Source: Endomicrobiales bacterium
Lineage (GTDB): Bacteria; Elusimicrobiota; Endomicrobiia; Endomicrobiales; JAFGIL01
DNA: 58,248 bases
Direction of reading: 5' to 3'
NCBI GenBank assembly: GCA_016929635.1
Contig: JAFGIL010000054.1
Coordinates: 1-58,248, forward strand
This document shows positions 41,418 to 50,571 of this stretch, one piece after another (positions within the stretch are counted from its first letter, which is position 1; each line of letters starts with the position of its first letter). The notes under the pieces were generated by a model. It was not told the DNA's origin, did not search any database, and was given only the letters and a program-made list of their open reading frames with translations. The translations under genes were made by a program, and so were the position numbers.

Positions 41418-41511
41418 TTCGAATTATATGTTGTAAGTCTAAGAAGTAAGGATAAGCAATTATTTTTAATATACCCAAAAATATCAGATTAAAAAATAAG
41501 AGGTAAACATT

Positions 41512-41774
41512 ATGAGTATTATGATAAAATCGCTGGTTTTAATTACTATCCTATTCATCTCCTCATCACTCTTTGCAGATGAATTAAGCGAAATTTATAA
41601 CAAATACGGCAATAGAAAAACAAGGCTAGAAGCGATAAAACCGGTGGTAATCTGTTTTCTAACATAAGCGGAGGTTTGGGCCTTGCGATATCCAATTTCC
41701 GAACAGACTATGCCTTTGTACCTTACGGAGACCTCGGAAATACCCACAGATTAAGTTTTTCTTTTAAATTCTAG
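41512..41774 (+). pseudogene. Decayed PorV/UPF0164-like outer-membrane protein gene
   Basis: A good SD (AAGAGGT) and ATG open a frame with a signal peptide (SLVLITILFISSSLFADELSE), but it stops at 41667 after 51 codons. In another frame, from about 41633, the sequence reads DKTGGNLFSNISGGLGLAI, then RTDYAFVPYGDLGNTHRLSF and a terminal KF, then a stop. That end is the hallmark C-terminus of PorV/UPF0164-type barrels. The signal peptide and the C-terminus are therefore joined by a large deletion with frame change. The other parts of the 41418-41967 gap contain no gene that I can see. Confidence 0.75.
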
Positions 41775-41967
41775 TTCTATTATTCACAAACCTGTAAAAA
41801 ATTCTCTTTTACCGAAACGGACAGCTTTCAACTAATGTGAGAATTATATAAAATATTTTATATTAAGACGGGAAAAATATAATTTTATGTAAATAACCAG
41901 GGTTTACAAAAATAGAATAATTTAATATAATACTAATTTATATATAATATACATACGAGTACTGATA

Positions 41968-43071
41968 ATGACATTGATAACACCTTATTATTTAATTAAC
42001 GAAAGAAAACTGCTGAAAAACCTGAAAAAAATAAAGTACGTCCGTGACGTATCGGGCGCAAAATCTGTTCTGGCGCTGAAGTGCTTCTCCACGTGGAGCG
42101 TTTTCGATATAATGAAGAAATACATGGACGGGACAACAAGCAGCTCCCTTTATGAAACCCGCCTCGGCAGGGAAAAATTCGGCAAAGAAGTGCATGCATA
42201 CAGCGTGGCTTTTTCCAAAGAAGACATAAAAGAAATAAATAAATACGCAGATAAAATTATTTTCAACTCCATATCGCAGCTGAAGATGTTCCACAAAGAC
42301 GTAGGAAATATGGAAATCGGGCTGCGCATAAATCCAGGAATAAGTTATTCGCATTTTGACCTTGCTGACCCGGCCAGGAAGTATTCAAGGCTGGGGACAA
42401 CCAGCAAAAAATCCGTCCGGGAAGCGGCACACATTATATCCGGTGCTATGTTTCACTTTAACTGCGAAAACAAGGATTTTAAAAATTTCTCTTCTACCCT
42501 TGATTTAATAGGCCGAAATTACGGCGATATTCTAAAAAACCTGGATTGGGTCAGCCTGGGAGGCGGGCTTTACTTTACCAAAGAGGATTATCCGCTGGAT
42601 AGTTTCTGCAAAAAGCTGAAACAGTTCAGCGATAAATTCCAGCTGCAGGTTTATCTGGAACCGGGAGAAACATCAATAACACAATCTGCGGAGCTTGTGA
42701 CTAAAGTTCTGGATATAGTCCACAATGAAATTGATATAGCCATTGTAGATGCTTCTATTGAAGCACACATGCTCGATTTACTGATTTACAGGACAAATGC
42801 CAAAATCGAAGCTGCGGGAAACGGAAAGCATAAATACATTGTAGCCGGGCGTTCCTGCCTTGCCGGAGACGTGTTCGGAACATACAGTTTCAGCTCCAGA
42901 CTCAAGGTGGGAAGCATAATCCGCATTTCCGACGCGGCGGGTTACACAATGGTGAAAAAAAACTGGTTTAACGGGCTGCCGATGCCATCCATTGTGGTAA
43001 AAAGGCTCAACGGTAATTTAGATATAGTAAAATGCTTTAGTTACAAGGATTTCAAGAACAGTTTATCGTAA
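41968..43071 (+). CDS. nspC: Carboxynorspermidine decarboxylase
   Basis: 367 residues of the PLP-dependent alanine-racemase-fold group. VLALKCFSTWSVF carries the PLP lysine (Lys38), with SSSLYETRLGREKFGKEVHAYSVAF, GLRINPGISYSHFDLADPARKYSRLG, the phosphate site SLGGGLYFTKEDYP and EPGETSITQSAELVTKVLD downstream. AGRSCLAGDVFG contains the C-terminal catalytic Cys. Removes the carboxyl from carboxy(nor)spermidine. It lies 43 bases upstream of its partner, the synthase. Confidence 0.95.
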   Translation: MTLITPYYLINERKLLKNLKKIKYVRDVSGAKSVLALKCFSTWSVFDIMKKYMDGTTSSSLYETRLGREKFGKEVHAYSVAFSKEDIKEINKYADKIIFNSISQLKMFHKDVGNMEIGLRINPGISYSHFDLADPARKYSRLGTTSKKSVREAAHIISGAMFHFNCENKDFKNFSSTLDLIGRNYGDILKNLDWVSLGGGLYFTKEDYPLDSFCKKLKQFSDKFQLQVYLEPGETSITQSAELVTKVLDIVHNEIDIAIVDASIEAHMLDLLIYRTNAKIEAAGNGKHKYIVAGRSCLAGDVFGTYSFSSRLKVGSIIRISDAAGYTMVKKNWFNGLPMPSIVVKRLNGNLDIVKCFSYKDFKNSLS

Positions 43072-43114
43072 AAATCCTAAATCCGAATCTATCCTTATAA
43101 GGAGGAGTGGACAA

Positions 43115-44350
43115 ATGAAAAAGAACGTTCTGATTGTCGGGGCCGGGGGAGTTGCTCATGTTACGGCACACAAATGCGCTCAAAACAATGATGTTCTCGG
43201 TGATATATGCATTGCTTCCAGAAGGCAGCATAAGTGCGATGCAATTGTCGAGAGCATTAAAAGAAAAAACAACCTGAAGGATAAAAGCAAAAAGCTGTAT
43301 TCCAGGCAGATAGACGCTTTCGATATACCGGCCATGGTGAAACTCATAAAGGAAACCAACTCACAGATTGTAATAAACCTGGGAATCGCCTATATAAACA
43401 TGTCGGTTCTCGAAGCGTGCATCCAGGCAGGAGTCGCTTACATGGATACGGCGATACACGAAGCACCTGACAAGGTCTGCGAGGACCCTCCCTGGTACGG
43501 AAACTACGAATGGAAAAGGAAAGACCGCTGCAAGGAAAAAGGCATCACCGCCGTTCTCGGCGCGGGTTTTGACCCGGGCGTTGTCAATGCATACTGCGCA
43601 GTGGCCGTTAAGCATCATTTCGACAAAATAGACACGATTGACATAATGGACGTAAATGCCGGAAACCACGGCAAATACTTTGCCACCAACTTTGACCCTG
43701 AAATAAACCTGAGGGAGTTTACTAAGGTCTGGACTTGGATTGACAGGAAATGGGTTGAGGAAAAAGTCCACAAGGTGAAAAAGGTTTACGATTTCCCGGT
43801 TGTAGGCAAACAGCCCGTATATCTAACTGGACATGACGAGCTTCATTCATTATCAAAATATATCGATGCAAACAGTATCAGGTTCTGGATGGGTTTCGGC
43901 GACCATTATATTAATGTTTTCAACGTGCTTACGAACGTGGGAATGACCTCCCCTGACCCGGTAAAGCTGGCCGACGGGAGAGAAGTCATACCTTTGAAAG
44001 TCCTGAAAGCAGTTCTTCCGGACCCTCTTTCCCTTGCGCCGAATTATACGGGAAAAACATGCATCGGCAACCTTGTTAAGGGTACAAAAGACGGCAAGGA
44101 AAAGGAAATTTTTATTTATAATGTATGCGACCATGCCGAATGCTACAAAGAGGTGGAGTCCCAGGCCATATGCTATACGGCAGGCGTACCGCCCGTGGCA
44201 GCTGCAATGCTTATAGCCAACGGCAAGTGGGATGCAAATACAATGGTAAACGTTGAAGAACTGGACCCGGACCCGTTTATCGAGATATTAGACAGAATCG
44301 GGCTGCCTACGGAAATAAAGGACACACAGCCTGTCGCAGAAAAAGTTTAG
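43115..44350 (+). CDS. Carboxynorspermidine synthase (saccharopine dehydrogenase family)
   Basis: 411 residues. VLIVGAGGVAHVTAHKCAQN is the NAD(P) loop, with AYINMSVLEACIQAGVAYMDTA and GAGFDPGVVNAY typical of the family. The enzyme joins aspartate semialdehyde to putrescine or diaminopropane by reductive amination. GGAGG stands before the ATG. With NspC it makes spermidine or norspermidine without decarboxylated SAM. Confidence 0.95.
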   Translation: MKKNVLIVGAGGVAHVTAHKCAQNNDVLGDICIASRRQHKCDAIVESIKRKNNLKDKSKKLYSRQIDAFDIPAMVKLIKETNSQIVINLGIAYINMSVLEACIQAGVAYMDTAIHEAPDKVCEDPPWYGNYEWKRKDRCKEKGITAVLGAGFDPGVVNAYCAVAVKHHFDKIDTIDIMDVNAGNHGKYFATNFDPEINLREFTKVWTWIDRKWVEEKVHKVKKVYDFPVVGKQPVYLTGHDELHSLSKYIDANSIRFWMGFGDHYINVFNVLTNVGMTSPDPVKLADGREVIPLKVLKAVLPDPLSLAPNYTGKTCIGNLVKGTKDGKEKEIFIYNVCDHAECYKEVESQAICYTAGVPPVAAAMLIANGKWDANTMVNVEELDPDPFIEILDRIGLPTEIKDTQPVAEKV

Positions 44351-44403
44351 GAAATATTTTTAAATAATTAAAGGGTTCTTGAAGGGCCTACACTACATAT
44401 ATA

Positions 44404-44438
44404 AAAAAAGACACGTTTTTATGCGTGTCTTTTTTTTA
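44404..44438. terminator. Bidirectional intrinsic terminator
   Basis: GACACG (44410-44415) and CGTGTC (44424-44429) with a T-run on one side and the matching A-run on the other, between the synthase gene and the oppositely oriented response regulator. Just upstream (about 44380-44396) lies GGGCCTACACTACA, one arm of the element found at 33199. Confidence 0.88.
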
Positions 44439-44460
44439 TTCAGGATAACGGCGTTGTAAT

Positions 44461-44847
44461 TTACTGTTTTTCTTGTGCTTTTTGGGAAAATATTTTCTCT
44501 ATCCGTTCTTTCAAATTATACATCTCGAACGGTTTAAGCATAAAACCGCTTTTCTTGGCATCTGATATCCTTTTCATATATTCCGGGGTCATGGATCCGG
44601 TTATAAATAAAATAGGTATATCCCTGGTTATCTTCGATGCGTTAAGCCCCTTGCTAATGCTGTCTCCGTAAATGCCCGGCAGCACAAAGTCCAGGATAAT
44701 CATATCAGGCTTTTCAATATGCGCCAGCTCCACTGCCTGCAATCCGTCCGTGGTCGCAACAACTTTAAATCCGTACAGCTCCAAACCTGTTTTAATGTAC
44801 TCCACCATGCCGTCGTCATCGTCAACAACCATTATCTTCTTATTCAT
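44461..44847 (-). CDS. Single-domain response regulator (CheY-like)
   Basis: 128 residues, receiver only. VVDDDD (7-12), the phospho-acceptor Asp53 in MIILDFVLPG, Thr in FITGSM and Lys in FMLKPFE are complete. Without an output domain it must act through protein contact. No kinase lies beside it. A second receiver, with a GGDEF part, is in the Tad region. Confidence 0.92.
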   Translation of the reverse strand: MNKKIMVVDDDDGMVEYIKTGLELYGFKVVATTDGLQAVELAHIEKPDMIILDFVLPGIYGDSISKGLNASKITRDIPILFITGSMTPEYMKRISDAKKSGFMLKPFEMYNLKERIEKIFSQKAQEKQ

Positions 44848-45065
44848 TTTAACACCTTCTTGCAGTTATTTTTAATGCTTATTGTAGATTTTATAAAATT
44901 AATTTCAATTTGGCAACAAGCGGGTTGGGAAAATCTGCACAGGATAATGTTAAGATTTTTTTAGTAATAATGCGTCATTATTTTTTTAAAATTATTTATT
45001 GATTTTTTATTTTTGATTTGATAGAATAAATCACCATATTGAATTCATTCTGAAAAAAATAAAAA

Positions 45066-46520
45066 ATGTTAAAACAAGACAAAGCGCCTTTATTCGAAAC
45101 ACTGATGGGCCACGTAAAAAAACGTGTCACGTCATTTCACACACCCGGGCATAAAAACGGCAGGGGAATTGACAGGCGCCTCCGGTCTTTCACGGGCAAA
45201 AACGTTTACTATTTTGATGTTACGGTTTTCCCTGAAGTGGATTCCCTGCACGATCCCACGGGCCCGATGAAAAAAGCCCAGGACCTTCTTGCAAAAGCCT
45301 ACGAAGTACACAACTCTTTTTTTCTGGTGAACGGCTCTTCCTGCGGCAATATGGCGATGTTCCTTTCTGCGTGCAATCCCGGAGACTCCGTTATTGTTTC
45401 CAGAAACGCCCATAGATCCATAATGTCATCCATAATCTTATCGGGTGTCTGGCCGATATGGATAAAACCTAAAATAGACCAGAATCTGGACATCATTTTT
45501 GATTCCACTCCCGAACAAATTGAAGAAGCAATAAATCAATTCCCCGAAGCAAAAGCGGTTTTTATAACAAGCCCGACATATAACGGAATCACCACCGATT
45601 TGAAAAGAATAGCGGAAATATGCCACGAGAAAGACATCGCTCTTCTGGTGGATGAGGCCCACGGCGCACATCTTAAGTTTCATAACGATTTTCCAATCTC
45701 AGCCGTCGATGCCGGTGCCGACCTCTGCGTTCAATCGGTTCATAAAACGCTCTCTGCCCTGTCACAGGGTTCTGTTTTGCATTATAATTCGAATCTTATA
45801 GATTTGAAACGAGTTAAAAAAGTGGTTTCTCTTCTGCAGACAACAAGCCCGAACTACCTGATACTTGCCAGCATAGACCTTGCCAGGCGGCAGGCAGTGC
45901 AGTTCGGCGAAAAAAGTTTTGATAAGGTTATCCAGGCGGCAGAATACGGCAGAAAGAAAATCAACCAGTTAATGAAGTATTCCTGTTTCACGCGCCAGGA
46001 AATCAAAAAACACGGATATGACCTGGACCCGACCAAATTAACCATAAACGTAACCCGTACGGGTTTTTCTGGATATGATATTGCCAATATTTTGGCAAAA
46101 GAGTATAATATTCAGGTTGACTGCGCAGACATATTCAATCTTATTGCAATTATGGGCATCGGCTCGGATAAACGCGACGTAAAAGAACTTATCGAAGCGC
46201 TTAAAGACATTGAAAAAAAATATCACGGGCACGAACAGAACTGGATACTTGAAATACCGTCTTTTCCTACGGAAATGGTAATGATGCCAAGGGACATATT
46301 CCTTTCGGCAAAAACAAAGAGGGTTCCGTTAAGCAAAGCATCCGGGCAAATATCCGCACAAACATTAACTCCGTATCCTCCGGGCATTCCCGTTTTGATT
46401 CCCGGGGAAAGAATCACGCAAGAAATATGCGATTACTTAAGCGACCTTTCGGAAAAGGACATAAGAGTCTCGGGGCAGGAAACTGATACCCTTCGCACAG
46501 TTAAAGTAGTTAAGGAATAG
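45066..46520 (+). CDS. Orn/Lys/Arg decarboxylase, short SpeA-like form
   Basis: 484 residues of the fold-I group without the N-terminal wing domain, as in B. subtilis SpeA. SFHTPGHKNGRG, HDPTGPMKKAQDLLAKAY, VNGSSCGNMAMFLSACNPGD, VDEAHGAHLKFH and the PLP lysine in SVHKTLSALSQ (Lys227) are clear. LTPYPPGIPVLIPGE is the standard end of the C-terminal domain. Most likely an arginine decarboxylase feeding agmatine and putrescine into the nearby (nor)spermidine genes; ornithine or lysine use is not ruled out. Confidence 0.92.
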   Translation: MLKQDKAPLFETLMGHVKKRVTSFHTPGHKNGRGIDRRLRSFTGKNVYYFDVTVFPEVDSLHDPTGPMKKAQDLLAKAYEVHNSFFLVNGSSCGNMAMFLSACNPGDSVIVSRNAHRSIMSSIILSGVWPIWIKPKIDQNLDIIFDSTPEQIEEAINQFPEAKAVFITSPTYNGITTDLKRIAEICHEKDIALLVDEAHGAHLKFHNDFPISAVDAGADLCVQSVHKTLSALSQGSVLHYNSNLIDLKRVKKVVSLLQTTSPNYLILASIDLARRQAVQFGEKSFDKVIQAAEYGRKKINQLMKYSCFTRQEIKKHGYDLDPTKLTINVTRTGFSGYDIANILAKEYNIQVDCADIFNLIAIMGIGSDKRDVKELIEALKDIEKKYHGHEQNWILEIPSFPTEMVMMPRDIFLSAKTKRVPLSKASGQISAQTLTPYPPGIPVLIPGERITQEICDYLSDLSEKDIRVSGQETDTLRTVKVVKE

Positions 46521-46567
46521 AATCTGTTTAATTTACCTGTTTTAATTCAGAAAGGAGATATTATAAA

Positions 46568-46906
46568 ATGAATCAGAATGATTTGAAAAAACTAAGGAAG
46601 ATGCTTATGGAGAAAAGGGACGACCTTCTTCAGGTTGTCCGTTCAAAAAAAGAAGACCTCAGAGAAGCTGAAATAGGAGACGAGATAGACAGCGCATCGG
46701 AAACTGCCGAAAAGGAGATGCTTTTTGAGCTTACCGACAACGAAAAAACGATACTGGATGCTGTAGAGGCCTCCCTTAGAAAAATCGAGAAAGGTACATA
46801 CGGAAAATGCGAAGCATGCGGTTCAAAAATACCTTTTGCGCGCATAGAAGCCATCCCGTGGGTAAGATACTGCATCGACTGCCAGTCAAAAGCCGAAAAA
46901 AGCTGA
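46568..46906 (+). CDS. DksA/TraR-type zinc-finger protein
   Basis: 112 residues: an N-terminal coiled coil (LKKLRKMLMEKRDDLLQVVR, followed by the DxxDxA-like EIGDEIDSASE) and a C4 zinc finger (CEACG ... CIDCQ, with the usual FARIEAIPWVRYC between). Such proteins enter the RNA-polymerase secondary channel. GAAAGGAG lies 12 bases from the ATG. Shorter than E. coli DksA (151 aa). Confidence 0.92.
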   Translation: MNQNDLKKLRKMLMEKRDDLLQVVRSKKEDLREAEIGDEIDSASETAEKEMLFELTDNEKTILDAVEASLRKIEKGTYGKCEACGSKIPFARIEAIPWVRYCIDCQSKAEKS

Positions 46907-46925
46907 ACTCTATTCATACATATAA

Positions 46926-47708
46926 ATGAAACCTTTATTTAAAAACTATAAAACTCTTAAAGCAACCCTTGATAAAGCGCAAAAGATACTCCTGCTGCTG
47001 GATTATGACGGCACTTTAACCCCGATAGTCGCACACCCGGACCTTGCGGTTCTGCATCCTTCAATGAAAGCAGTCCTTAAAAAAATAGCAAAAAAAGATA
47101 AAATTATCCTGGGGATTGTGAGCGGCCGTTCCCTTAAGGATGTATATAATAAATTAAAACTGACATCAAAAGGAATATTTTATGCGGGTAACCACGGCCT
47201 TGAGATGAAAACAGGCTCAAAAATAGTTGTATCTCCCATGGTCCGCCCACATCTAAAAACAATACGAAAACTCGAAAAACTGGCCAGCAAGCTGACAAAA
47301 AACATACCGGGCGCATGGGTGGAAGACAAAAACCTCACCTTAAGCGTCCATTACAGGCAATGCAAAGAAAAAGATGCCAAAATACTGGAAAAATCTTTTA
47401 ACAAATTGATAAAACCATGGCTCAAAAAAATAAGGCTTACAACAGGAAAAATGGTGTGGGAGATAAGGCCCCCGGTTAAATGGAACAAGGGGGAAGCTGT
47501 AAAATGGCTCATCGAACAGTATTCCAACCGCTATACGCCGCTGCCTATCTATATCGGTGACGACAGGACAGACGAAGACGCATTTGAAGCGCTGCCGGAC
47601 TGGGGAGTAGGTATTTATGTGGGACAAAACAACAAATCTGCGGCAAAATATAAACTGAAAAGCGTGCCTGAAGTCAAAAAATTCCTTCAATTACTAAGCA
47701 AAATCTAA
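46926..47708 (+). CDS. otsB: Trehalose-6-phosphate phosphatase
   Basis: 260 residues of the HAD class. LLLLDYDGTLTP (22-33) has nucleophile Asp26 and Asp28; GIVSGRSLKDV is motif II, FYAGNHGLEM the substrate segment, WEIRPPVKWNKGEAV and YIGDDRTDEDAFEAL motifs III and IV. It removes phosphate from trehalose-6-phosphate. The OtsA synthase is not in the window. Convergent with the prepilin peptidase, with a 4-base overlap. Confidence 0.94.
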   Translation: MKPLFKNYKTLKATLDKAQKILLLLDYDGTLTPIVAHPDLAVLHPSMKAVLKKIAKKDKIILGIVSGRSLKDVYNKLKLTSKGIFYAGNHGLEMKTGSKIVVSPMVRPHLKTIRKLEKLASKLTKNIPGAWVEDKNLTLSVHYRQCKEKDAKILEKSFNKLIKPWLKKIRLTTGKMVWEIRPPVKWNKGEAVKWLIEQYSNRYTPLPIYIGDDRTDEDAFEALPDWGVGIYVGQNNKSAAKYKLKSVPEVKKFLQLLSKI

Positions 47709-48217
47709 AAGACGTTTAACTCCACCCACCTGATTATCATGCCAATCGACAAAAAAACAGTGTAAGGCATATATACCGAATCCTTTTCATCAAACCTTAT
47801 TGATTCCTTTGCCCTGGATGACGCGAAACAAAACAGTGCAAGGAGAACTTTTTTTGACGTTTCTCTTAACCGTCCTTTAGAAATCATTATTAAAACCGCT
47901 GCAATACCGGCTGCAACCGCACCGTAAATTCCGCCCATCAATACGAACTTGTATCCTTTAATCGCACCGATTACAGCCATGAACTTCACGTCGCCCGCTC
48001 CGATGCCTCCCATGAGGTAAAATAAAAACAGGAAACCGAATCCCGCAAGAATGCCGTAAAAAGACTCCCTGAGGCCGTTATTCCCGGAATACATAAGGTT
48101 AAAACCCACGCCCAGGATGAGAGCAGGCATTGTTATAAAGTTAAATACCTTGCGGTACCTCAAATCGGTATAAACCGAAACGGAGATAAAAATAATGAGA
48201 ATCAGGTCCAGCATCAT
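47705..48217 (-). CDS. Prepilin peptidase, A24 family (TadV/CpaA type)
   Basis: 170 residues, six membrane segments. The catalytic aspartates are in YTDLRYRKVFN and GIGAGDVKF (GxGD motif). It lacks the N-terminal methylase domain of PilD, as do CpaA/TadV proteins. It would cut the Flp-type leader peptides encoded in the Tad genes that begin 1.5 kb away on the other strand. Confidence 0.92.
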   Translation of the reverse strand: MMLDLILIIFISVSVYTDLRYRKVFNFITMPALILGVGFNLMYSGNNGLRESFYGILAGFGFLFLFYLMGGIGAGDVKFMAVIGAIKGYKFVLMGGIYGAVAAGIAAVLIMISKGRLRETSKKVLLALFCFASSRAKESIRFDEKDSVYMPYTVFLSIGMIIRWVELNVF

Positions 48218-48429
48218 ATATACAAGCCATCCATACTATATTAAAATAATCGCCTGTTGTCAAAACACAGCCATGTATTTATGCAAAAAATGGCTGATTT
48301 TACATATAAATATGCTTATCCGGCTGCTGCCCCCGGAAAAAAACACGGTTTTGACTTAAATTCCTACAACTTTTTTGCATTTCTTCCTTATCTTTTATAT
48401 ATTAATTTTGTATAAAAAGATACCGCTAT

Positions 48430-48612
48430 TTAAGAGTTGTTGAAATAGACAAAAACCCTGTGGGAGAAAACGCAGACGTGCTCAAATTCTTTGAGGAAGC
48501 TGAAGGAAGCGGGAAGCCTGATCCTCAATTCGTCTCTGTCCGCAGGCCAGCTGGCAATAAACGCAGCAGGATAAACCTTTCTGCAGCAGGTTTTTGTTTT
48601 AAACTCTTAAAC
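48430..48612 (+). other. Possible small ORF or gene remnant before a strong terminator
   Basis: Bases from about 48421 read as a plausible protein (VVEIDKNPVGENADVLKFF, EEAEGSGKPDPQFVSVRRPA, GNKRSRINLSAAGF) and run on through the terminator to 48684. The only start candidate is a GTG at 48460 without SD; upstream the frame meets a stop without an ATG. It may be a decayed gene or a structured RNA. I do not recognise it. Apart from this and the terminator the 48218-48787 gap contains only A+T-rich DNA, presumably promoters. Confidence 0.3.
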
Positions 48613-48653
48613 ACCGGGTGTTTGACTTGTCAAACACCCGGTATTTTGTTTTT
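48613..48653 (+). terminator. Strong intrinsic terminator
   Basis: ACCGGGTGTTTGA (48613-48625) pairs perfectly with TCAAACACCCGGT (48630-48642), followed by ATTTTGTTTTT. No recognised gene ends directly upstream, so it implies a transcript over about 48420-48650. Confidence 0.88.
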
Positions 48654-48787
48654 AGCACCAATCCATCCCTTCCTTCTCTCCTAAGGGGATAAGGTGAGGA
48701 TGAGGGGGTAATAAATAATTTCAATTGAAATAACAGGATTATTTTGTTAGAATTATTGATATTGAAAATTTAAAGGAGGCTTTTATC

Positions 48788-49645
48788 ATGCGAGGAAAAA
48801 CTTTTCTGTTTTTTGTGCTGTTCTTATTTTTTGCCGGTTTATATCCCGTAACCGTTGCTTACGCCGAGGAGAAAAAAGGCTACGAGGTAAAACAGGTGGT
48901 TGTAACAGTTGACGGAAAACCCGTAACCAGGGACGACTTATATACGGAGATGATACAGACGTACCCCAGCCAGGCAAAGTCAACCATTAACAAACTGATT
49001 AACAGGATACTCATAGAAAAAGAGGCAAAGCTGAGGAAGATGAAAATATCCGACAAGCAGATAAAAGAGCGCGCCGAGGAGCTGGGAATAACAAAAGAGC
49101 TGTCCTCTCACATGAAATCCATGATAGAGACGTCGCTCCTTATGGAAAAGATGCTCATCGCGGATAAAGGCGTAAAAGTAACAAACGACGAGATAAAAAA
49201 GTTTTTTGACGAGAACAAGGAAAAGCTGGGCGAGCCCGAGCAGGTGCGGCTCAAGCAGATATACGTCAAGACCGAGGACGACGCAAACGACGTAATAATC
49301 GCGCTTACGGCAGGCGCGGATTTCTCCAAGATGGCGCGGGCAAAATCGCAGGACGTATCAACCCGGGAAAGAGGAGGGGACCTCGGCGTTTTCACCCGCG
49401 GGACCATCCTTCCTGAAATCGAAACAGTCGTGTTCAGCCTGCCCGAAGGCGACGTGAGCCCTCCCCTTAAAAGCCGGGACGGCTTCCATATAATAAAGGT
49501 GGTTGAAAGGATAGAGGCAAAACAGCCTCAATATGACTCAAGCATGAGGAAGAAGATCAAGGACCTGCTGATGGACGAAAAAATGAAGGACGCAATGCCC
49601 GGATGGATAGACGCCCTCCGCAGCCAGGCTGAGATTAAGTACTAG
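48788..49645 (+). CDS. Parvulin-type peptidyl-prolyl isomerase, periplasmic
   Basis: 285 residues with a signal peptide (FFVLFLFFAGLYPVTVAYA). A SurA/PrsA-like helical part contains TVDGKPVTRDDLY and INKLINRILIEKEA; then the parvulin domain RLKQIYVKTEDDAN, ADFSKMARAKSQD, ERGGDLGVFTRG, LPEGDVSPPLKSRDGFHIIKVVE is complete. Probably a chaperone for outer-membrane or secreted proteins. AAAGGAGG is eight bases or so before the ATG. It comes first in the direction of the Tad genes. Confidence 0.93.
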   Translation: MRGKTFLFFVLFLFFAGLYPVTVAYAEEKKGYEVKQVVVTVDGKPVTRDDLYTEMIQTYPSQAKSTINKLINRILIEKEAKLRKMKISDKQIKERAEELGITKELSSHMKSMIETSLLMEKMLIADKGVKVTNDEIKKFFDENKEKLGEPEQVRLKQIYVKTEDDANDVIIALTAGADFSKMARAKSQDVSTRERGGDLGVFTRGTILPEIETVVFSLPEGDVSPPLKSRDGFHIIKVVERIEAKQPQYDSSMRKKIKDLLMDEKMKDAMPGWIDALRSQAEIKY

Positions 49646-49755
49646 AAATTGTGTTTTTGTAAATATTATGTCAATATGTAGTATTAATTTGACATTATCT
49701 TTGTTTTTTAATAGAATTATTTACATTATAATATTATTGAAAATTAGGAGGTTTA

Positions 49756-50532
49756 ATGAGAAATTTAGTAAAATTTAGCTACAAATTTCAATTTACCTTT
49801 CTTTTAATTCTTGCTTCTTGTCTTTTTATCTCATCTTACTGCTTTTCAGAAAAATTAGTTGAAGTCGACATAGAAATTACTGAAATTAACAATAATAAAG
49901 CATCAGAGCTCGGTATTAAATGGACGGATACAGTTGAAGCTGGTGAGATGTTATATGATGAAGACAGCAAAAGAACACCTTCCTCTCTACCTGACGTTCC
50001 TACACTTATTGATTCGGGAGATGTGAGGCGTTACACCGCTATCACTGCTGCTTTAAAGGTTTTAGTTGACAAAGGAGCTGCTCAGGTTCTTTCAAAACCA
50101 AAGCTGGTAACCAAGTCTGGATCAAGTGCAAATTTTCTGGTTGGTGGCGAAGTTCCGATTGTCGCTTCAGGTGTTTCGGGAGGCTCAATAGACTGGAAAG
50201 AATATGGATTAAAAATGACAATTTTGCCAAAAATATTATCAGATAATAAAATTGATGTATCATTAACCACTGAAGTGAGCAGACTTGATTGGTCAAACCA
50301 AGTTGCAGGGAATCCGGCAATAGTTACTCGTGAAGCAACATCTCACCTAGAAGTAAAAAATGGTCAAACGATAGCACTTGCTGGTATGATAGAAACAAAA
50401 AAGGAAAAACAAAAAGAAGGTATTCCTCTTTTAATGGATATTCCTATATTAGGTTATTTATTCAGCAGGCAAATAACAAATGATACAAAAACCAATGTTT
50501 TAATATTTGTTACACCAAAAATTATTGAATAA
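49756..50532 (+). CDS. Minimal secretin (CpaC/RcpA-like, secretin domain only)
   Basis: 258 residues with a signal peptide (QFTFLLILASCLFISSYCFS). The mature part begins at once with VEVDIEITEINNNKASELGIKW, the start of the secretin domain, and includes AQVLSKPKLVTKSGSSANFLVGGEVPI-type strands and the C-terminal GIPLLMDIPILGYLFS with NVLIFVTPKII. N-terminal N0/N1 or BON domains of ordinary CpaC (400-600 aa) are missing. AGGAGG is seven bases upstream. It should form the outer-membrane channel of the Tad pilus. Confidence 0.88.
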   Translation: MRNLVKFSYKFQFTFLLILASCLFISSYCFSEKLVEVDIEITEINNNKASELGIKWTDTVEAGEMLYDEDSKRTPSSLPDVPTLIDSGDVRRYTAITAALKVLVDKGAAQVLSKPKLVTKSGSSANFLVGGEVPIVASGVSGGSIDWKEYGLKMTILPKILSDNKIDVSLTTEVSRLDWSNQVAGNPAIVTREATSHLEVKNGQTIALAGMIETKKEKQKEGIPLLMDIPILGYLFSRQITNDTKTNVLIFVTPKIIE

Positions 50533-50571
50533 TTTGAAATATTTTCTCCATTCTTCATTACGGAGAGTATC

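Noticed and set aside
41512-41667. 51-codon ORF as a genuine small secreted protein
   Set aside because: The signal peptide is good, but the hallmark PorV C-terminus continues in another frame directly after, which indicates a broken larger gene.
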